DNA of 45,290 bases, from the NCBI GenBank assembly GCA_025929535.1, contig JAICLZ010000033.1, positions 1 through 45,290 of the forward strand. Reading direction: 5' to 3'. The translations under genes were made by a program, and so were the position numbers. The DNA comes from Gemmatimonadaceae bacterium (GTDB lineage: Bacteria; Gemmatimonadota; Gemmatimonadetes; Gemmatimonadales; Gemmatimonadaceae). Under the pieces are notes generated by a model. That model searched no databases and was not told where the DNA came from. It worked only from the letters and a program-made list of their open reading frames with translations. Shown here in pieces: positions 16,978 through 25,920 of the stretch (position 1 is its first letter; every line of letters begins with the position of its first letter).

Positions 16978-17941
16978 CGTCTTCCGCCAGATACTGGCGT
17001 ACATTCGCGGCCGTGCGCATGCGCCCGATCAGCCGCTCGTTGAACGCTTCCGCGGTGTTGATGCCGCTGAAGCGCAGGAGGTGCGTCATCGCCACGACTT
17101 CCGCGACGACGGTGATGTTCTTTCCGGGGTTGAGCGGAATGACCGCGGTCGGAATGGGCACGTCCAGCACGTTCGTGGTCGTCTCCTCGAGGCCCGTGCG
17201 ATCGAGCGCGTCGGCCTTGTCCCACGCCTCGAGCCGAAGGATGACCTCGATGCGCTTCTGCAGCCGGACCGCGCGTATGCCGAAGATTGCCTGCACGTCC
17301 ACGATTCCGACGCCGCGAATCTCCATGTGATGCTTCTGCAGCTCGTGACCGCGGCCGATGATGATGTCGTGGCCACGCCGCGTGGCGATCACGAGATCAT
17401 CGGCAACGAGCCGGTGGCCGCGCTCCACGAGATCGAGCACGCACTCCGACTTTCCGATGCCGCTCTGGCCGACGAACAGGAGCCCGACGCCGTACACATC
17501 GGCGAGCGAGCCGTGCAAGGTGGTGGTGGGCGAGAACTCTTCGGCGATGGCGGGCTTCACGCGCGCGAAGAACTCCGCGGTCTTGAGCGCGCTCCGCAGG
17601 ATGGGAACGCCGCGCGCGCGCGAGGCCTGCATCATCTCCTCGGGAACCTTCTGCCCCTTCGTGATCACGATGCACGGCACCTCGAAGGAGAAGAAGAGCT
17701 CCATCACCTTGCGTCGGCGCGTGGGCGTGAGCGATGCGAGATAGGTCATCTCCGTCTCGCCGAAGACGAGCACGCGGTGCGCGGGAAAGCGATCGACATA
17801 GCCCGCGAGCACGAGCCCCGGGCTCGAGACCTCGCTGCTCAGGATCTCGCGCGAGAGCCCCGCATCGTCGCTCAGCAGCTCGAGCATGAGCGGCTCGCGC
17901 ATGAGCTCGAGCACACGACCCACGGTGAACGCCTTTCTCAT
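16970..17941 (-). CDS. hprK: HPr kinase/phosphorylase
   Basis: A 323-residue bifunctional enzyme that phosphorylates HPr on its regulatory serine using ATP or pyrophosphate, and removes the phosphate again. The N-terminal domain covers about residues 1-130. The catalytic domain has the histidine H143 in TLHG, the P-loop GQSGIGKSE (158-166), the acidic pair in VADDLV (181-182), and the HprK signature EIRGVGIVDVQAIFG. It leads the PTS gene block and is 16 bases downstream of the glycosyltransferase gene. The target serine in the clustered HPr is intact. Confidence 0.97.
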   Translation of the reverse strand: MRKAFTVGRVLELMREPLMLELLSDDAGLSREILSSEVSSPGLVLAGYVDRFPAHRVLVFGETEMTYLASLTPTRRRKVMELFFSFEVPCIVITKGQKVPEEMMQASRARGVPILRSALKTAEFFARVKPAIAEEFSPTTTLHGSLADVYGVGLLFVGQSGIGKSECVLDLVERGHRLVADDLVIATRRGHDIIIGRGHELQKHHMEIRGVGIVDVQAIFGIRAVRLQKRIEVILRLEAWDKADALDRTGLEETTTNVLDVPIPTAVIPLNPGKNITVVAEVVAMTHLLRFSGINTAEAFNERLIGRMRTAANVRQYLAEDDE

Positions 17942-17957
17942 TCCGGAGTGCCTCGCA

Positions 17958-19067
17958 TCACGGTGCCCTCGCGGCGATGACGCTCTCGAGATGCGCCTCG
18001 GTCTGCTCGGTCGCGGCCTCCCAGGTGAAGCGCGACGCGAAGCAGCGGGCCGCGCCCCCGAGCGAGGCGACGAGCGATGGGTCGCTCACGAGGCGCTGCA
18101 GCGCGCGGACGAGCGCGGGGAGATCACCATGCGGCACGAGAAAGCCCGTCTCGCCGTCCAGCACCGATTCCCGCAGCCCTGGTGAGCACGATGCAACGAC
18201 CGGTGTGGCGCATGCGGCAGCCTCGAGATTCGTGATCCCCCACCCCTCCTTCGGCGACGTGAACGCGAGCACCCACGCGCTCCGCAGCAGCGCCACTTTC
18301 TGCGGCTCGGAGATGAACCCAAGAAAGTGCACACGGTCGCCGAGGTCAAGCGAAGCGGCGAGGCGCTCGAGAGCGGACTTGTAGCTCCCCGCGCCCGCGA
18401 TCGCGAGCTGGGCCGTTGGATGCTGCATTGCGGCAAACGCCCGGATGACGAGATCCACCCGCTTGTACCGCTTGAGGCGTCCGAGATAGACGACGAGCGG
18501 CACCGGCGAGCGCTCCTTCGGCGCCGGCGTGTACGCGACGGTGTCGATGCCCGGGTGGATGACCGCGATCCGCTCGCGCGGGATGCCGCGCGCGGCGAGA
18601 TCATCGGCGGTGCTCTCGCTGATCGCCTCGAATGGCGTTGCCGCGTACACTCGCCCGATAGGCCGCTCCTCGAGCCACACCTTCGCCGCAAGCGGGGCTG
18701 GGAGCTCCTGAAAGGCGGTGGTACCGAACAGATGGGGAACCAGCGCAACCGTGCGACTCGCTCCCCACCGCGGCGTCCAGAGCGGCACCTTGTTGATGTC
18801 TTCCACGAGCACGTCGAAGGACTCGGGGTGCAGCACGCGCCGATAGTACCTGCGCGCGAAGAACTGAAAGGTGTAGCGCGTGCCGACGCGATGCACCGAA
18901 ATGCCATCGATCGTGGTACGCGGCGGCGCGCCCGGCCATCCGCTGCACAGGAGCGTCACCTCGTGCCCGCGCGCCGCCAGCCGCCCGAAGATCTCGTGGA
19001 GATGGATCTCGGCGCCGCCGGCGAGCGGGTTTTCGCGGTCCTGCCAGTTGACCACGAGCACGCGCAC
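17958..19067 (-). CDS. Glycosyltransferase, family 4 type
   Basis: A 369-residue GT-B fold enzyme. The N-terminal half opens with MRVLVVNWQDRENPLAGGAE and a typical HEIFGRLAARGHEVTLL pattern. The C-terminal half has VVYLGRLKRYKRVDLVIRAF, HFLGFISEPQKVALLRSA, and the donor-binding motif TSPKEGWGITNLEAAACATP, then PVVASCSPGLRESVLDGETG, matching family 4 enzymes. It probably builds a surface glycan or glycolipid, but donor and acceptor are unknown. The GTG start shares a base with the nusB stop (TAGTG). Position between nusB and hprK gives no clear functional hint. Confidence 0.88.
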   Translation of the reverse strand: MRVLVVNWQDRENPLAGGAEIHLHEIFGRLAARGHEVTLLCSGWPGAPPRTTIDGISVHRVGTRYTFQFFARRYYRRVLHPESFDVLVEDINKVPLWTPRWGASRTVALVPHLFGTTAFQELPAPLAAKVWLEERPIGRVYAATPFEAISESTADDLAARGIPRERIAVIHPGIDTVAYTPAPKERSPVPLVVYLGRLKRYKRVDLVIRAFAAMQHPTAQLAIAGAGSYKSALERLAASLDLGDRVHFLGFISEPQKVALLRSAWVLAFTSPKEGWGITNLEAAACATPVVASCSPGLRESVLDGETGFLVPHGDLPALVRALQRLVSDPSLVASLGGAARCFASRFTWEAATEQTEAHLESVIAARAP

Positions 19068-19483
19068 TAGAGCTTGCCCATCTGCCGCGCGAGAGCATCG
19101 AGCACGCCGTTCACGAATCGTGCGCTCTGCGCGCTGCCGTATCGCTCGGCGAGCTTCACGGCTTCCTGGATCACGACGCGCGGTGGCGTGTCGTCGAGCC
19201 CGAGCTCCGCGCTGCCGAGGCGCAGCACCGATCGCTCGATCGCGCCGATGCGCTCGAGCCGCCAGTTCACCGTGACGTCGCGCAGCGCGCGATCGATCCC
19301 GGCTCCCTCGCTGATCACGGTGCGTACGAGCACGGCCGCGCGTTTCCGCTCGTCGGGAGACACGCGCAGATCATCCCAGATCTGCGCGGCCACGCGCTCG
19401 AGCTGCTGACCGGGTCGCATGTCCCACGCGTACAGTGCCTGGAGCGCACGCGCTCTCGCCCTCGTCTCAACTTTCGCGCGCAC
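19067..19483 (-). CDS. nusB: Transcription antitermination protein NusB
   Basis: A 138-residue NusB, which with NusE (S10) joins antitermination complexes, mainly on rRNA operons. Family motifs are ARARALQALYAWD at the N-terminus, NWRLERIGAIERSVLRLGSA, and VVIQEAVKLAERYGSAQSAR followed by FVNGVLDALAR at the C-terminus. I chose GTG at 19483, which overlaps the ribH end by 17 bases; no ATG lies between it and the conserved region. The ribH-nusB order is widely conserved in bacteria. Confidence 0.95.
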   Translation of the reverse strand: MRAKVETRARARALQALYAWDMRPGQQLERVAAQIWDDLRVSPDERKRAAVLVRTVISEGAGIDRALRDVTVNWRLERIGAIERSVLRLGSAELGLDDTPPRVVIQEAVKLAERYGSAQSARFVNGVLDALARQMGKL

Positions 19484-19943
19484 GCAGCCTTTCGAAGAGA
19501 TCCACCATCTCGATCGCGGCGAGCGCCGCATCCCATCCTTTGTTGCCGTGCGCACCGCCCGCACGCGCGTCGGCTTGCTCGAGTGTGTCCGTGGTGAGGA
19601 GGCCGAAGCCGATCGGCACATCGAAATCCGCGCCGGCGTCGGCGAGGCCGCGGGACGCTTCCCCCGCCACGAATTCGAAGTGCGGCGTCTCGCCGCGAAT
19701 CACGGCGCCGAGCGCGATGACCGCGTCGTACCGCTCGGTGGCGAGCAGCGCACGCGCGCCCGCCGGGAGCTCCCACGCGCCCGGCACCCACACGACATCG
19801 ATCTTCGCGCGCGCACCGCCATGCCGCTCGAGAGCGTCGATCGCTCCCTCCAGCAGTCGCATCGTCACACTCTCGTTGAACCGGCTGACGACGATCGCGA
19901 CGTGGCGGTTCGTCATGTCGGGCGCGCCCGTGAAATCCGTCAT
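19467..19943 (-). CDS. ribH: 6,7-dimethyl-8-ribityllumazine synthase
   Basis: The enzyme condenses the ribitylamino-pyrimidine with dihydroxybutanone phosphate to form lumazine, the second-last step of riboflavin synthesis, usually as a large icosahedral or pentameric assembly. The 158-residue protein starts at ATG 19943 (TGATG overlap with ribBA). Motifs are AIVVSRFNESVTMRLLEGA, VPGAWELPAGAR, ALGAVIRGETPHFEFVAGEA and GLLTTDTLEQADARAGG. The N-terminal [12 protein letters not shown] is a short extension; ATG ten codons in is an alternative start. Confidence 0.96.
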   Translation of the reverse strand: MTDFTGAPDMTNRHVAIVVSRFNESVTMRLLEGAIDALERHGGARAKIDVVWVPGAWELPAGARALLATERYDAVIALGAVIRGETPHFEFVAGEASRGLADAGADFDVPIGFGLLTTDTLEQADARAGGAHGNKGWDAALAAIEMVDLFERLRARES

Positions 19944-21157
19944 CAGTGCGCGAGCAGATGGCCGAGCTTCGTGTGCTTGGCGACGAGATAGTCGCGGTTC
20001 TCGGCCGTCTCCGGCGCGTGGATGGGCACACGCTCCTCCACGTGCAACCCGTAGCCCTCGAGGCCCACCATCTTGCGCGGATTGTTCGTCATGGGCCTGA
20101 TCGAGCGCAGCCCCAGGTCGAGCAGAATCTGCGCGCCGATTCCGTAGTTGCGGAGATCCGGTGCGAAGCCGAGCCGGGCGTTCGCCTCCACCGTATCCGC
20201 ACCGCCATCCTGCAGCGCGTAGGCCTTGATCTTGTTGAGCAGCCCGATGCCGCGCCCTTCCTGATCGAGATAGACGACCACGCCCTTCCCCGCCTTCTCG
20301 ATCTGCGACATCGCCGCGTGCAGCTGCCAGCCGCAGTCGCAGCGCATGGAACCGAAGACATCGCCCGTGAGGCACTTCGAGTGCATGCGCACGAGGATGC
20401 TCTCGCCCTGATCGACGTCGCCGTGCACGAGCGCCACGTGCTCGCGGGTGTCGACATCGTTGCGATAGCCGATGATGCGCCAGGCGCCGAATTCCGTGGG
20501 CAGCCGCGCCTCCGCAACGCGATGCACGAGTCGCTCGTTCTTGAGGCGATAGGCAACGAGCTGCGCAACGGTGATGAACCGGAGATTGTGCTCGGCGGCG
20601 AACGCCTCGAGCTCCGGACGACGCGCGGGCGCGCCATCGGCGTCGCGGAGGATCTCGCAGATGACGCCGGCCGGTGCGAGCCCGGCGAGCCGCGCCAGAT
20701 CGACGGCCGTTTCCGTGTGCCCCACGCGCTGCAGCACCCCACCCGGGCGCGCGCGGAGCGGCTGCACATGGCCGCCGAAGCGAATGTCCGCAGGCCCACT
20801 CTCGGGATCGGCAGCAACGCGAATCGTCTGGGCCCGGTCCTGCGCGCTGATGCCCGTCGTGATCCCGTACCTGGGCGTCGCGTCGATGCTCTGGGTGTAT
20901 GCGGTGCGCAGCGCGTCTTCGTTCCCCTCGCCAATGAGCGTGAGTCCCAGCTGATCGATGCGCTCCGGCGTGAGCGCGAGACAGATCAGGCCACTCGCGC
21001 GCTTCGCCATGAAGTTGATGATCTCCGGCGTCACCAGCTCGGCGGCGCAGATGAGATCACCTTCGTTCTCGCGGTCCTCGTCATCCGCCACGATGAGCAT
21101 CTCACCGTTGCGAATGGCCTCGATCGCGTCGTCCACCGTCGCGAATTGCAGTGTCAC
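19943..21157 (-). CDS. ribBA: Bifunctional DHBP synthase / GTP cyclohydrolase II
   Basis: A 404-residue fusion making both riboflavin precursors. Residues 1 to about 205 are RibB, with [16 protein letters not shown] and the substrate-site region [19 protein letters not shown]. The second half is RibA, with the zinc ligands in [18 protein letters not shown] and the catalytic segment [20 protein letters not shown], then [12 protein letters not shown]. The GTG start at 21157 lies 2 bases after the ribE stop. All key residues of both halves are present, so both activities are expected. Confidence 0.96.
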   Translation of the reverse strand: MTLQFATVDDAIEAIRNGEMLIVADDEDRENEGDLICAAELVTPEIINFMAKRASGLICLALTPERIDQLGLTLIGEGNEDALRTAYTQSIDATPRYGITTGISAQDRAQTIRVAADPESGPADIRFGGHVQPLRARPGGVLQRVGHTETAVDLARLAGLAPAGVICEILRDADGAPARRPELEAFAAEHNLRFITVAQLVAYRLKNERLVHRVAEARLPTEFGAWRIIGYRNDVDTREHVALVHGDVDQGESILVRMHSKCLTGDVFGSMRCDCGWQLHAAMSQIEKAGKGVVVYLDQEGRGIGLLNKIKAYALQDGGADTVEANARLGFAPDLRNYGIGAQILLDLGLRSIRPMTNNPRKMVGLEGYGLHVEERVPIHAPETAENRDYLVAKHTKLGHLLAH

Positions 21158-21159
21158 GG

Positions 21160-21789
21160 TCAGTCCTGTGCGTGCAAGGAGGAAGGCGCATCGAAGCCTC
21201 CCTGATGAGGTGCCAGCATTCGCCTGACGTACTTCCCGATCACATCGCCCTCCACGTGTACGTGCTGCCCGTTTCGCAGCTCGCCCAGGGTGGTGTGCGA
21301 CAGCGTATACTCGATGAGCGAGAGCTGCACCACATTCGGCGCGGGCAGCTCGTTCACCGTGAGACTCACGCCATCGACCGTCAGCGAGCCGTGCGGAATC
21401 ATGAGCTCGGACAGGCCGTCCGGGAGGAGGAGGCTCACGAGCCGCGCATCGCCCTGGCTCTCGATCTCCGCTACGGACGCGACACCATCCACGTGCCCGA
21501 GCACCAGATGGCCGCCGAAGCGATCACCGGCCTGCATCGCGCGCTCGAGATTCACCCGGCGCCCACTCCTCCATTCGCCGATCGTCGTGCGCTCGAGCGT
21601 CGTGCTCACGGCAGCGGCGGTGAACCAGCCCGGCCCGTGCTCGCGCACGGTGAGACACGCGCCGTTGATCGCGATGCTCTCGCCGTCCGCGAGATCGTCG
21701 TAGCCACAACGCACGCGCAGCTCACGCCCGGCCGGCATGACCCGATGCTGCTCGATCGTTCCGACATCCTGCACGAGCCCCGTGAACAT
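21160..21789 (-). CDS. ribE: Riboflavin synthase, alpha chain
   Basis: A 209-residue enzyme that dismutates two lumazine molecules to riboflavin. Two similar beta-barrel halves are visible. The N-terminal half begins [14 protein letters not shown] and has [11 protein letters not shown] and [15 protein letters not shown]. The second half repeats the pattern at [15 protein letters not shown] and ends with [14 protein letters not shown]. The start ATG is at 21789. It lies between ribD (24 bases upstream) and ribBA. Confidence 0.96.
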   Translation of the reverse strand: MFTGLVQDVGTIEQHRVMPAGRELRVRCGYDDLADGESIAINGACLTVREHGPGWFTAAAVSTTLERTTIGEWRSGRRVNLERAMQAGDRFGGHLVLGHVDGVASVAEIESQGDARLVSLLLPDGLSELMIPHGSLTVDGVSLTVNELPAPNVVQLSLIEYTLSHTTLGELRNGQHVHVEGDVIGKYVRRMLAPHQGGFDAPSSLHAQD

Positions 21790-21813
21790 GCGTACGTGCC
21801 GCCTCGCTGAGTG

Positions 21814-22935
21814 TCAATCGCCGGACGGCGGCGCGAACAACATCATAGTGTCCGTGCCGATCTCGCGACGCTCGAGCGCGCGCCAGCGCGGCGCGCGCTC
21901 CACTTCGGTTGGCGGAACGAACGCAAACGCGCCGAGCGCGCCTGCGCCGAAGATCGCCGACCCCTGAAAGATAACCAAACGGTCGACCAGGCCGGCCCCG
22001 ATCAGGGCGCCCGCGAAGCGCGCGCCCCCTTCTACGAGCAGCGAACGCACTCCCGAATCGCCGAGCGCCTCGAGTCCCACTCGGAGCGACGGAGCGTCGA
22101 CCACCCGTACGCCGGCCGCCTGCAGCGCCTTGACGCGAGCCATCGGCGGCGATTCGGCGACGACCACGGTGGGCACGGTGCGGGCCGTGCTGGCGAGCAC
22201 CGATCCAACGGGCAGGCGCGCCGCACGATCGAACACCACCCGCGTGGGCGCGCGGCGCGGCGCGGGCGCGTCGCGCACGGTGAGCGACGGGTCGTCCGCG
22301 AGCGCCGTGCCGATCCCGACGCCGACCGCGTCGCTCCCGGCGCGCATCTCGTGCACCACGCGCCGCGACTCGTCGCTCGTGATCCACCGCGAGTGCCCCG
22401 CCGCATCCGCAAGCGCGGCGTCGAGCGAGATCGCGAGCTTGAGCGTGATCCACGGACGCTTCTCGACGAACGAGTGAAAAAATGGCGCGTCGAGCTCGCG
22501 GGCTTCGCTCTCGACGACGCCGACGGTGACCGCGATTCCCGCTGCGCGAAGCAGCTCGACGCCTCCCGCCGCGTCCGGGTTCGGGTCGCGCACGGCCACG
22601 ACCACGCGCGCCACCCGCGCCTGAATGAGCGCGTTCGCGCACGGCGGTGTCTTTCCCTGATGCGCGCACGGCTCGAGCGTGACGTACACCGTGGCACCCT
22701 CGGCACGCTCGCCTGCCGCGCGCAGCGCCTCGGTCTCCGCGTGCGCCGCACCGAACGTGGTGTGATATCCTTCGCCCACGATCACGCCATCGCGTACGAC
22801 GACGGCGCCGACCATCGGGTTCGGCGCCGTCTGTCCCCATCCCTTTCGCGCGAGCTCGAGCGCGCGACGCATGAACGACGCGTCGTCGCGCGCGCTGCCG
22901 CCGGTGCCCGATCCTTCGCTCGCGCTAGAGCCCAA
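21814..22935 (-). CDS. ribD: Bifunctional pyrimidine deaminase/reductase RibD
   Basis: RibD carries out the deamination and side-chain reduction after GTP cyclohydrolase II. The deaminase half has the zinc site H65-A-E67 in AAHAETEAL and the two cysteines C90 and C99 in PCAHQGKTPPC. The reductase half has KLAISLDAALADAAGHSRWI, VGIGTALADDPSLTVR and SLLVEGGARFAGALI. The start is uncertain. ATG 22872 would remove the residues (RDDASF) that normally precede MRRALELA, so I prefer TTG 22935, which overlaps the upstream outer-membrane protein gene by 11 bases; ATG 22977 is a further option. Confidence 0.93.
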   Translation of the reverse strand: MGSSASEGSGTGGSARDDASFMRRALELARKGWGQTAPNPMVGAVVVRDGVIVGEGYHTTFGAAHAETEALRAAGERAEGATVYVTLEPCAHQGKTPPCANALIQARVARVVVAVRDPNPDAAGGVELLRAAGIAVTVGVVESEARELDAPFFHSFVEKRPWITLKLAISLDAALADAAGHSRWITSDESRRVVHEMRAGSDAVGVGIGTALADDPSLTVRDAPAPRRAPTRVVFDRAARLPVGSVLASTARTVPTVVVAESPPMARVKALQAAGVRVVDAPSLRVGLEALGDSGVRSLLVEGGARFAGALIGAGLVDRLVIFQGSAIFGAGALGAFAFVPPTEVERAPRWRALERREIGTDTMMLFAPPSGD

Positions 22936-23914
22936 TGCGTATGCCGAGCGAGCCGTAGTTGCGCGCGGCACTCGCATCGGTCGAGAAGGTGTTGAACGTC
23001 GTCACATCGCCGCCGCTCACTCGCCCGATCTCGACGACGAAGTGCGCGAGCAGCAGATTGAAGGAGAGATCGGCGAAGTAGTTCGTGCGCTTGGGCGAGA
23101 TGTGGAGCGGTATCGGCGACGTGGGCCTGTTGCCGTTCACGTCGTAGGTGAGCGACGCCTTGCTGTCGTACTGGTCCTGGCCCACTCCGGCGGCGAGAGC
23201 GAGGAAGAGAAAGTTCTTGCTCGCCGTGATCCGCCACTGCTTCGTGCGGATGCGGTAATCCGTGACGCTCACGACGTTGCCGGAGTTGTCCGAACCGCTC
23301 AGCTCCGCGGTGGGAAGATCGCGCACCATGTACGACACGCCCACTCCCGGCGTGAGCAGGGATTCCTGGAGAATGCCGACGCGTCCTCCGAATCCGATCT
23401 TCCACTTGCCGCTCTGCGCGCCCACGTGCAGCGAGTGCTGGGTATAGCTCGGCAGGTAGGCGACGTTGACGAGCGCATCGATGCCGCCGATGTGCGTGAC
23501 CCCGACCGGAATGCCCTTGAACAACCCGATCGCGACGTCGGCCGCGGGCAGCCCCACCCACTTCTCCTGGCTCGGGATACGAGTGGACACGGGCGGCCCC
23601 GATTGCACCTGGATGACGTCCACCGACGGGATGGTTGCCTTCATCACGTTCGCGCGCACACCCACGCTGATGTGTCCGAGGCCGCCGAGCGTACCGCCCT
23701 GGCCCAGTGTCGGATTGCCGCCGGCCACCCAGGTGCCGAGTTGCATGTTCATGTAGTTGAACAGGTCCGCGACTTTCTGACACGCGTCGCCACCCTGATG
23801 CGCGATGCCCACGATCGCGGGATCCGTACAGTGCGAATCGATCGCCTGGGCCGGAAGTGCCGCGGCTAGCCCGAGCGCCGAGACCACCAGCATCGTGCGG
23901 TGACGGATGTTCAT
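22925..23914 (-). CDS. Predicted outer-membrane beta-barrel protein
   Basis: A 329-residue exported protein that I do not recognise by name. The start ATG at 23914 has an excellent ribosome site (GGAGG 5 bases upstream). Residues 1-24 are a signal peptide ending in LPAQA. The mature part is rich in Gly, aromatic residues and alternating hydrophobic strands (for example GHISVGVRANVM and KWKIGFGGRVGILQES), and it ends in RNYGSLGIRIGL, as barrel proteins do. Two cysteines near the mature N-terminus (C29, C45) may form a disulfide. It sits between purM and ribD, an odd place that suggests co-transcription without shared function. Confidence 0.72.
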   Translation of the reverse strand: MNIRHRTMLVVSALGLAAALPAQAIDSHCTDPAIVGIAHQGGDACQKVADLFNYMNMQLGTWVAGGNPTLGQGGTLGGLGHISVGVRANVMKATIPSVDVIQVQSGPPVSTRIPSQEKWVGLPAADVAIGLFKGIPVGVTHIGGIDALVNVAYLPSYTQHSLHVGAQSGKWKIGFGGRVGILQESLLTPGVGVSYMVRDLPTAELSGSDNSGNVVSVTDYRIRTKQWRITASKNFLFLALAAGVGQDQYDSKASLTYDVNGNRPTSPIPLHISPKRTNYFADLSFNLLLAHFVVEIGRVSGGDVTTFNTFSTDASAARNYGSLGIRIGL

Positions 23915-23931
23915 CGGACCTCCCTGGAGCG

Positions 23932-24957
23932 CTACTCGAAGATGACGGCTCCGGTGCCGCGCCGCGTGACACCGAGAGCCCACGCGGGCACCCCCGCGCC
24001 CCCGGCGTGAGCGATCACCGACTCGGCAACGGATGCATCCGCGAGCACGATCATTCCCACACCCATGTTGAACGCGCGAAGCATTTCGTCGCGCGCGACC
24101 TGTCCCGCGTCTTCGAGCGCCAGAAATTCCGGGGGAATCGTCCAGCTGCGCGCGTCGACCACCGCATCGACGTCGGGCGGCAAGGCACGATTGAGATTCC
24201 CGGGAATGCCACCGCCCGTGATATGCGCCATTGCGTGAACCGTGCCGAGCACGGGGCGCAGCGCCGCGAGATACGAGCGGTGCACGCGCAGGAGCACATC
24301 TGCCACGGTACCCGGAGAACCCGGAAAGGTGTCGTGGGGCCCGAGACCCATGCGCTCAGCGACGATCCGGCGCGCCAGCGAGTAGCCGTTGGTGTGAAGG
24401 CCATTGCTGGCGAGGCCAATGAGCACGTCGCCGGTGCGAACGCGGGACGGCCCGAGCACCGCGGATTCCTCCACGGTGCCGACGATGAATCCCGCGAGAT
24501 CGTAATCGGGTGGTGTGTACACCCCCGGCATCTCGGCGGTCTCGCCGCCCACGAGCGCGCAGCCATTCTCGCGGCATCCCGCGGCGACCCCGCGCACGAT
24601 GCTCTCGACCACCGACGGCACGAGCGCACCGAAGGCGACGTAGTCGAGAAAGAAGAGCGGCGTGGCGCCCTGCACCAGAATGTCGTTCACGCAGTGATTG
24701 ACGAGGTCGTGGCCGATCGTATCGTGCACGTTGGCATCGATCGCGAGCTTGATCTTCGTCCCCACACCGTCCGCGCTCGAGACGAGCAGCGGCGCGCGCA
24801 TCCCCTCGGGCAGGCGAACCATGCCGCCGAATCCGCCGAACGCTCCACGTGTGGCGGACGTGAACGTCGATTCCACGAGCGCCTTGATGCGGCTCTTCGC
24901 ATCGTCGGCCGCCTCGATGTCCACGCCGGCCGCGCGGTAATCGAGCGGCGACGTCAC
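23932..24957 (-). CDS. purM: Phosphoribosylformylglycinamidine cyclo-ligase
   Basis: PurM closes the imidazole ring in purine synthesis to give AIR, using ATP. The 341-residue protein starts at GTG 24957, forming GTGA with the kinase stop. Typical motifs are LDYRAAGVDIEAADDAKSRI at the N-terminus, SSADGVGTKIKLAI, NDILVQGATPLFFLDYVAFG, CALVGGETAEMPGVY, and HITGGGIPGNLNRALP in the C-terminal domain. The gene end lies 17 bases before the ribosome-site-led outer-membrane protein gene. Confidence 0.97.
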   Translation of the reverse strand: MTSPLDYRAAGVDIEAADDAKSRIKALVESTFTSATRGAFGGFGGMVRLPEGMRAPLLVSSADGVGTKIKLAIDANVHDTIGHDLVNHCVNDILVQGATPLFFLDYVAFGALVPSVVESIVRGVAAGCRENGCALVGGETAEMPGVYTPPDYDLAGFIVGTVEESAVLGPSRVRTGDVLIGLASNGLHTNGYSLARRIVAERMGLGPHDTFPGSPGTVADVLLRVHRSYLAALRPVLGTVHAMAHITGGGIPGNLNRALPPDVDAVVDARSWTIPPEFLALEDAGQVARDEMLRAFNMGVGMIVLADASVAESVIAHAGGAGVPAWALGVTRRGTGAVIFE

Positions 24958-25871
24958 GACACGAGCTCCCGCTCGAACGCGACCAGCTTCCGAAACTCCT
25001 CGATGCGCGCCGTGAGGTCCTTCTCCGTGATCTCGAAGAAGCGATCCACGGAGAATCGCTCGACCGCGAACGAGCCCATCGCGCATCCGCACACGACGGC
25101 CCGACGCATGCTCGCTTCGCTCAGGTCGCCGGACCGCGCGAGATAGCCGAAGAAACCGCCCGCGAACGAGTCGCCCGCACCCGTCGGATCGAACACGCTC
25201 TCGAGCGGATACGCGGGCGCGAAGAAAATGTTCTTCTCGTTGAACATGAAAGCCCCGTGCTCGCCCTTTTTTATGATCACGTGCTTCGGGCCGTGCGCCA
25301 TGATCCAGCGCGCCGCCTTGATGAGATTGGTCTCCTCCGTGAGCTGACGCGCCTCACCATCGTTGAGCGTGACCATGTCGACTTCGGCGAGCAGCGCGAG
25401 CAGATCGTGGCGGCGGCTCTCGATCCAGAAGTTCATCGTATCGCACGCCACGAGCTTCGGCTTGCGCACCTGGCGCAGCACCTCGAGCTGAAGGCGCGGA
25501 TCGATGTTGCCGAGGAACACGAACGGCGTGTCGCGGAACTGCTCGGGAATTTTCGGGAGGAAGTGCGAGAAGACGCCGAGCCGCGTCTCGAGCGTTTCGG
25601 CGGCATTGAGATCGTGGCGATAGCGGCCGCGCCAGCGAAACGACTCGCCATCCGCGCGCTCGAGGCCGGCCAGGTCGACTCCGCGCGCGCGCAGCGGCTC
25701 GAGCTTTTCCACCGGATAGTCGCTGCCCACGATGCCGACCACCTGCACGGGCGTGAGCAGACTCGCCGAAGCCGCAAAAAATGTCGCTGAGCCTCCGATC
25801 ACGTTCTCCGCCTTCCCGAACGGGGTCTCGACGGAATCGAGGGCAACGGATCCGACGACGAGCACGGTCAT
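24954..25871 (-). CDS. PfkB-family carbohydrate/nucleoside kinase
   Basis: A 305-residue ribokinase-like kinase starting at ATG 25871 (MTVLVVGSVALDSVETPFG). The family signature near residue 225 is FDPTGAGDSFAGGFFGYLA, whose aspartate is the catalytic base. A glycine-rich early segment, IGGSATFFAASASLL, lines the substrate site. Other regions are FLGNIDPRLQLEVL and WIMAHGPKHVIIKKGEHGAF. It most resembles sugar kinases often annotated as PfkB-family or adenosine kinase-like; the substrate cannot be decided. Coupling to purM raises the possibility of a nucleoside substrate, but that is only inference. Confidence 0.87.
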   Translation of the reverse strand: MTVLVVGSVALDSVETPFGKAENVIGGSATFFAASASLLTPVQVVGIVGSDYPVEKLEPLRARGVDLAGLERADGESFRWRGRYRHDLNAAETLETRLGVFSHFLPKIPEQFRDTPFVFLGNIDPRLQLEVLRQVRKPKLVACDTMNFWIESRRHDLLALLAEVDMVTLNDGEARQLTEETNLIKAARWIMAHGPKHVIIKKGEHGAFMFNEKNIFFAPAYPLESVFDPTGAGDSFAGGFFGYLARSGDLSEASMRRAVVCGCAMGSFAVERFSVDRFFEITEKDLTARIEEFRKLVAFERELVS

Positions 25872-25920
25872 GGCGCGATGAGTGAGAGTCCGGAAATGCC
25901 GACCGAGAAAGGAATCGCGA

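Noticed and set aside
21158-23000. FMN riboswitch upstream of the riboflavin genes
   Set aside because: The gaps before ribE and ribBA are 24 and 2 bases, and the region before ribD is coding. None of the conserved FMN-aptamer blocks is present.
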